A stretch of DNA of 9,462 nucleotides. Origin: Oscillospiraceae bacterium (lineage in GTDB: Bacteria > Bacillota > Clostridia > Oscillospirales > Oscillospiraceae). Location of the stretch: positions 1 through 9,462 of the forward strand of contig JAISKY010000302.1 in NCBI GenBank assembly GCA_031260745.1, written 5' to 3'. The first letter of the stretch is position 1, and each line of letters begins with the position of its first letter. Below are positions 5,739 to 9,462 of this stretch, piece by piece. A program made the position numbers and the translations under genes. Below the pieces are notes generated by a model. The model did not search any database and had not been told where the DNA came from. It was given only the letters and a program-made list of their open reading frames with translations.

Positions 5739-8345
5739 ATGCACTATGAAGATAAATTCACGGAACGCGCGAAGCGCGTTATAAATCTCGCCCAGGACGC
5801 GGCGGGCGAGCTTGGACATAGCTATGTCGGCTCCGAGCATATTCTGCTTGGGCTTATCCGCGAGGAAAGCGGAATCGCCGCGAAAACGCTTAGCAAATAC
5901 GGACTTGACAATCCAAAAATCACCAAAGTCGTCGTTGACAGCGTCGGCAAGGGTGAGCCGGGCGCTCAGCCCAGTCAGGGCTTAACGCCGCGTACTAAGC
6001 GTATCATTGAACGCGCCGGCGGAGAAGCTGCGCGTCTGAACGTCAACTATATCGGCACCGAACATCTGCTTATGGCAATGCTGCGCGAACACGACAGTAT
6101 TGGCGCGAGGATTATCGGAGCGTTGGGCGTTGACCTTAACAAGCTCTATACGGAGCTTACCGGCGGCAAACCGCCTCAACAGCAGTCCGGCGGTCAGCCT
6201 CCGCAGACTCCGGGCGGGCAAGGCCCGGCCGAAGCCGGCAACAACGGCTTTATTGTTCACGGACCGTTTCACGTAAATCCCAACTCGCTTGGAGGATTGT
6301 TCGCGGGTATGGGCGCTCCTAACGGCGGCCCGCCTCCGGGTTCGCCCGTATGGCAGCAGATTAACCAGCAGCACCCCGATTCCGCCACGCCTACGCTAGA
6401 CCGCTTCAGCCGCGACCTTACCGCGATGGCGTCGGAGGGTAAACTTGACCCCGTAATTGGGCGTGACGAGGAAGTTCAGCGCATTATCCAGATTCTTAGC
6501 CGCCGCACCAAGAATAACCCGGTGCTAATCGGCGAACCCGGCGTTGGTAAAACCGCCGTTGTCGAGGGACTGGCTCAAAAGATAATCGCCGGAAATGTTC
6601 CGGAGGATTTACGCGGACGCCGAATCGTAATGCTTGACCTTGCCGCGATGGTCGCGGGTACAAAATACCGCGGCGAATTTGAGGAACGCATAAAAGACAC
6701 AATGGACGAGGTTCTGCAATCTCACGGAATGATTATCCTATTCCTTGACGAGCTTCACACCGTTATCGGAGCAGGCTCCGCCGAGGGTACGCTTGACGCA
6801 TCCAATATTATCAAACCCGCGCTTAGCCGCGGCGAAGTGCAGGTAATCGGCGCTACCACAATCGACGAATACCGCAAGCACGTAGAGCGCGACCGAGCGT
6901 TAGAGCGCCGTTTCCAAACCGTTAAGGTTGACGAACCTACCCAAGAGGACAGCATTTTAATCCTGCAAGGTTTGAAAGACCGCTACGAGGCTCACCATAA
7001 ACTTTCGATTACCGACGAGGCTATAGAAGCGGCGGTAAAGATGTCCGCGCGTTATATCACCGACCGTTTCTTGCCTGATAAGGCAATTGACCTTGTAGAC
7101 GAGGCTTGCTCCCGCGTTAGAATGCAGTCGCGTACCGTTCCTCCGGACTTAAAAGAGTTAGAGGAAAAACTTGAAAAGACATCAAACGAAAAAGACGAAG
7201 CTGTACGCGGTCAGGATTTTGAACGAGCTGCCGCGCTTCGCGACCAGGAATCGAAACTTATAGACGAACTAAAAGAAAAGCGCGAGCGTTGGGCTAACAG
7301 CGAAGTCACGGCTCGAACCAACGTAATCGCGGAGGACATCGCCGCCGTCGTGGGAAGTTGGACTGGAGTTCCCGTTACAAGTCTTACGCAGGACGACAGC
7401 GCGCGTCTGCTTGACCTTGAAAATATACTGCATAAACGCGTAGTATCGCAGGACGAAGCCGTTAGAGCGGTCAGCAAAGCGATTCGCCGCGGTCGCGTCG
7501 GACTTAAAGACCCGAAACGTCCGACCGGCTCGTTCCTGTTTCTTGGTCCGACCGGAGTCGGTAAAACCGAGCTATGCCGCGCGTTAGCGGAAGCGTTGTT
7601 CGGCGATGAAGCCGCTATGATTAAAGTCGATATGTCGGAGTTTATGGAGAAACATACCGTAAGCAAGCTGATTGGTTCGCCTCCCGGATATGTAGGCTAC
7701 GACGAGGGCGGTCAGCTAACCGAGAAAGTTCGCCGTAAACCGTACTCAGTTATACTGTTCGACGAAATTGAGAAAGCTCACCCCGACGTATTTAATATTA
7801 TGCTCCAGATTATGGAGGACGGAGTTCTCACGGACGGTCAGGGTCATAGAATTGACTTCAAAAACGCGGTTATTGTAATGACCTCCAACATCGGAGCGAA
7901 GTCAATCACCGACGATACAAAGCCGCTGGGCTTCAACGTGGGTACGTCTACGGGTGAGAAATCTTACGAGGAAATCAAAAAGAGCGTTACTGCGGAGCTG
8001 AAAAAAATGTTCCGTCCGGAGTTCCTCAACCGTATCGACGACGTAATTGTGTTCAGTCAGCTTTCCAAAGAGAACATCAGGGAAATCGCGAACAATATGC
8101 TGCGTGAAATCGCAAAGCGCGTCGCGGAGCTTAACATTACGCTTGAATCAGAGGACGAAGCGGTTGATTTACTTGCCGCGACGGGTTACGACCCGGTATA
8201 CGGAGCGCGTCCGCTTCGCCGGGCGATTCAAAGCGCGGTCGAGGACGGAATCGCGGAGAAAATGCTGGACGGTTCGTTCCTTCCGGGCGACACCGTGATA
8301 CTAAAAGCCATTGACGGCAAAGCGGAACTTGTGAAAGGGAACTAA
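5739..8345 (+). CDS. clpC: ATP-dependent Clp protease ATPase subunit ClpC
   Basis: ClpC is a hexameric AAA+ unfoldase that feeds substrates, including arginine-phosphorylated ones, into ClpP. In this 868-residue protein the double Clp N-domain (3-140) is followed by a long Gly/Pro/Gln/Asn-rich linker (about 141-212). The first AAA+ module has Walker A GEPGVGKT at 265-272, pore-loop KYRG near 309 and Walker B with D337-E338. The coiled-coil middle domain carries a UVR motif (about 472-520). The second AAA+ module has Walker A GPTGVGKT at 603-610, Walker B with D685-E686 and pore-loop GYVG at 650-653. LGF at 730-732 is the ClpP-docking tripeptide, so this chain should work with ClpP. B. subtilis ClpC is about 810 residues; most of the excess here is the linker. 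ATG 5739 follows AGAAAGGAG at 5723-5731. Its neighbour mcsB supplies the adaptor and marking function. All catalytic residues look intact. Confidence 0.98.
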   Translation: MHYEDKFTERAKRVINLAQDAAGELGHSYVGSEHILLGLIREESGIAAKTLSKYGLDNPKITKVVVDSVGKGEPGAQPSQGLTPRTKRIIERAGGEAARLNVNYIGTEHLLMAMLREHDSIGARIIGALGVDLNKLYTELTGGKPPQQQSGGQPPQTPGGQGPAEAGNNGFIVHGPFHVNPNSLGGLFAGMGAPNGGPPPGSPVWQQINQQHPDSATPTLDRFSRDLTAMASEGKLDPVIGRDEEVQRIIQILSRRTKNNPVLIGEPGVGKTAVVEGLAQKIIAGNVPEDLRGRRIVMLDLAAMVAGTKYRGEFEERIKDTMDEVLQSHGMIILFLDELHTVIGAGSAEGTLDASNIIKPALSRGEVQVIGATTIDEYRKHVERDRALERRFQTVKVDEPTQEDSILILQGLKDRYEAHHKLSITDEAIEAAVKMSARYITDRFLPDKAIDLVDEACSRVRMQSRTVPPDLKELEEKLEKTSNEKDEAVRGQDFERAAALRDQESKLIDELKEKRERWANSEVTARTNVIAEDIAAVVGSWTGVPVTSLTQDDSARLLDLENILHKRVVSQDEAVRAVSKAIRRGRVGLKDPKRPTGSFLFLGPTGVGKTELCRALAEALFGDEAAMIKVDMSEFMEKHTVSKLIGSPPGYVGYDEGGQLTEKVRRKPYSVILFDEIEKAHPDVFNIMLQIMEDGVLTDGQGHRIDFKNAVIVMTSNIGAKSITDDTKPLGFNVGTSTGEKSYEEIKKSVTAELKKMFRPEFLNRIDDVIVFSQLSKENIREIANNMLREIAKRVAELNITLESEDEAVDLLAATGYDPVYGARPLRRAIQSAVEDGIAEKMLDGSFLPGDTVILKAIDGKAELVKGN

Positions 8346-8467
8346 CAGTGAACAGATAACAGTGAACAGTGAACAATTACCGTAATTGAGCTGCCGACAA
8401 TCAACGCGTAGACTTAGCGGCTTGGAAATTGTTCACTGTTCACCGTTCATTGTTCGCTGTTCACTGT
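8345..8467. repeat. Second heptad-built inverted repeat, from clpC stop to larB start
   Basis: The left arm (8345-8381) is a run of 7-base units: ACAGTGA three times, one ACAGATA in second place, and ACAATTA next to the spacer. The right arm (8424-8467) is the reverse complement of the same series with six units, most of them ACAGTGA or one change from it. The arms are complementary over the whole of the shorter one apart from a few substitutions. The spacer (8382-8423) is 42 bases, almost the same length as in the element at 4246-4359. The first base of the first unit is the last base of the clpC TAA, and the last unit ends 4 bases before the larB ATG. No T-tract follows, so it is not a standard terminator. 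Single-unit gain or loss between arms suggests slippage. Confidence 0.88.
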
Positions 8468-8471
8468 ATAT

Positions 8472-9152
8472 ATGAACTACGAAGATTTGGGATACGCAAA
8501 AGTTGACCACCACCGCGCCAAACGCACCGGAGAGGGCGAAGTCGTTTACGGCGAAAGTAAAACTCCGGAGCAAATACTCGGAATAGCGTCCGCGCTTGCC
8601 AACAAGGGCGCGAAAAATATTTTAGTTACTCGGCTAAGTCAGGACAAAGCGGACATACTGGCGAAAACTCTGAACATTCCGTTTGAGTATCACGCGTCAG
8701 CGCGGATTATGGTAGTTCTGCCGGACGACTCAACTCCAAAGTACGGTAAAGTCGTCGTTGCCTGCGGCGGTACAAGCGACATCGGAGTTTGCGAGGAAGC
8801 GGCAATCACCGCAGAAACACTTGGAAGTCACGTGGAGCGTCTTTACGACGTCGGAGTCGCCGGGTTACATAGGCTTTTGCACAACCTTGACGTGTTGGAG
8901 GGCGCTAACTGCGTAATCGCCGTCGCGGGAATGGAGGGCGCGTTAGCGTCGGTAATCGGCGGACTTGCCGATTGTCCGGTTGTCGGAGTTCCAACCAGCG
9001 TAGGCTACGGAGCGTCCTTCGGAGGACTTGCGGCGTTGCTTGCGATGCTTAATTCCTGCGCCTCCGGCGTTAGCGTCGTTAATATAGACAACGGATTCGG
9101 AGCGGGTTTTATCGCCAACCGAATTAACCGCAACGCGAAGTCCGGGATTTAG
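8472..9152 (+). CDS. larB: LarB-type nickel-pincer cofactor biosynthesis protein, short at the N-terminus
   Basis: LarB carboxylates nicotinic acid adenine dinucleotide at C5 and releases AMP, giving pyridinium-3,5-biscarboxylate mononucleotide, the first step to the nickel-pincer cofactor of lactate racemase and related enzymes. Family features are DLGYAKVDHHRAKR at 5-18, GTSD at 100-103, AGMEGALAS at 152-160, the PurE-like PTSVGYGASFGG at 174-185, and NSC with Cys 196. That Cys corresponds to the residue forming a covalent substrate adduct (Cys221 in Lactobacillus plantarum LarB, from memory). The 25-residue offset, and the fact that known proteins carry a helical segment before DLGFAKVD, show that the N-terminus is short. 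The 226-residue ORF cannot be extended usefully: the frame upstream has a stop at 8415-8417 and no ATG, GTG or TTG after it. No Shine-Dalgarno site precedes ATG 8472. No larA, larC or larE is in the window. The PurE-like core looks intact. Confidence 0.9.
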   Translation: MNYEDLGYAKVDHHRAKRTGEGEVVYGESKTPEQILGIASALANKGAKNILVTRLSQDKADILAKTLNIPFEYHASARIMVVLPDDSTPKYGKVVVACGGTSDIGVCEEAAITAETLGSHVERLYDVGVAGLHRLLHNLDVLEGANCVIAVAGMEGALASVIGGLADCPVVGVPTSVGYGASFGGLAALLAMLNSCASGVSVVNIDNGFGAGFIANRINRNAKSGI

Positions 9153-9170
9153 ACATATCGCTTGCCGCAC

Positions 9171-9202
9171 AAAAAAGCCGCGCCGTTAGTGCGCGGTTTT
9201 TT
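9171..9202 (+). terminator. Strong intrinsic terminator after larB
   Basis: A-run 9171-9176, stem CCGCGC (9178-9183) with GCGCGG (9191-9196), 7-base loop, then six T at 9197-9202. The flanking A and T runs extend the stem and could let it act in both directions. It lies 18 bases after the larB stop and closes the mcsB-clpC-larB unit. Confidence 0.92.
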
Positions 9203-9262
9203 CTTGGTTTGCGTATGCGTGTTAAGGCGTTAGACTTTGTGAAAAACAAAATGTGAAATATA

Positions 9263-9291
9263 TTGCTATTTTCTTAGAATTGTGTTAGAAT
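9263..9291 (+). promoter_or_regulatory. Likely sigma-A promoter for the molybdopterin oxidoreductase gene
   Basis: TTGCTA (9263-9268) and TAGAAT (9286-9291) are separated by 17 bases, matching 4/6 and 5/6 of the consensus. The start would be near 9298, giving a leader of about 33 bases with GGAAGGAG at 9311-9318. The upstream terminator makes a fresh promoter here necessary. Confidence 0.55.
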
Positions 9292-9330
9292 AATAAATGG
9301 GAATAATCTCGGAAGGAGCAATTAAGATAT

Positions 9331-9462
9331 ATGGCATTAGATTACGACAGAATAGAACGCACTACGGTGTGGTCGCCCGGTCCCGGCTGTCACGGCGGCT
9401 GCGGAGTATTGGCGTATATGAAAGGCGATGAGCTTGTAAAAATAGAGGGCGACCCTTGTCAC
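9331..9462 (+). CDS. Molybdopterin oxidoreductase, N-terminal 44 codons (cut by window end)
   Basis: The visible 44 residues look like the N-terminal iron-sulfur segment of the DMSO reductase family of molybdenum or tungsten bis-MGD enzymes: WSPGPGCHGGCGV at 14-26, then a beta-hairpin stretch ending VKIEGDPCH at 36-44. Family members usually hold a [4Fe-4S] cluster with a CxxC-x3-C spacing plus a fourth Cys further on. Here C20 and C24 give the x3 pair, but position 17, where the first Cys would normally fall, is Gly; a Cys sometimes seen just before the Trp is Val. The fourth Cys would lie beyond the window. C43 occupies the variable position in GDPxHP and is probably not a ligand. No Tat-type RR signal is visible at the start, which suggests a cytoplasmic enzyme. 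ATG 9331 follows GGAAGGAG with 12 bases between. The substrate cannot be named. Confidence 0.8.
   Translation, partial: MALDYDRIERTTVWSPGPGCHGGCGVLAYMKGDELVKIEGDPCH

Noticed and set aside
7211..7666. 151-codon open frame on the minus strand inside clpC
   Set aside because: It is fully antisense to conserved AAA+ and UVR coding sequence, has no recognisable motif or ribosome site, and is Ser/Arg rich as expected of a shadow frame.
8345..8467. Hairpin after clpC as an intrinsic terminator
   Set aside because: The stem is long with a 42-base spacer and is not followed by a T-tract; the real terminator is after larB.

Overview
The window suggests an anaerobic member of the Bacillota, possibly Clostridia or a relative; the exact lineage cannot be read from the sequence. 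The reasons are an arginine kinase McsB next to ClpC, strong Shine-Dalgarno sites, sigma-A type promoters, a TTG start, an asymmetric heterodimeric ABC exporter of the BmrCD/LmrCD/TM287-288 type, and the start of a molybdopterin oxidoreductase. Base composition looks near 50 percent GC. The word GATC appears to be absent from the whole window.

Left part (1-4245, minus strand). Two half-transporter genes (4165-2408, then 2405-633) are tightly coupled and encode the two chains of an ABC exporter. Downstream on the same strand is lgt (569 to beyond the window edge), the lipoprotein diacylglyceryl transferase. The exporter pair has an extended -10 promoter at 4228-4201. lgt may also have its own promoter inside a heptad repeat tract.

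Middle (4246-4459). This divergent intergenic region holds a large imperfect inverted repeat whose 35-base arms are built of 7-base units. It is followed by a perfect TTGACA-17-TATAAT promoter reading right.

Right part (4460-9152, plus strand). The first gene is a protein arginine kinase with an McsA-type zinc finger fused to its N-terminus. It is followed by clpC, which has an unusually long Gly/Pro/Gln linker. Together they form a compact quality-control module: McsB marks proteins with phospho-arginine and ClpC, with ClpP, degrades them. Neither ctsR nor a full mcsA is present in the window. A second heptad-built inverted repeat begins at the clpC stop codon and ends 4 bases before larB. 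This larB lacks the usual first ~25 residues and a Shine-Dalgarno site. A strong intrinsic terminator (9171-9202) closes the unit.

Right edge (9203-9462). A promoter and a good ribosome site lead into the first 44 codons of a molybdopterin oxidoreductase, cut by the window end.

The most unusual items are the McsA-McsB fusion with a degenerate allosteric motif, the three intergenic tracts that share a 7-base period but not a sequence, the larB start apparently remodelled by one of them, and the total absence of GATC.
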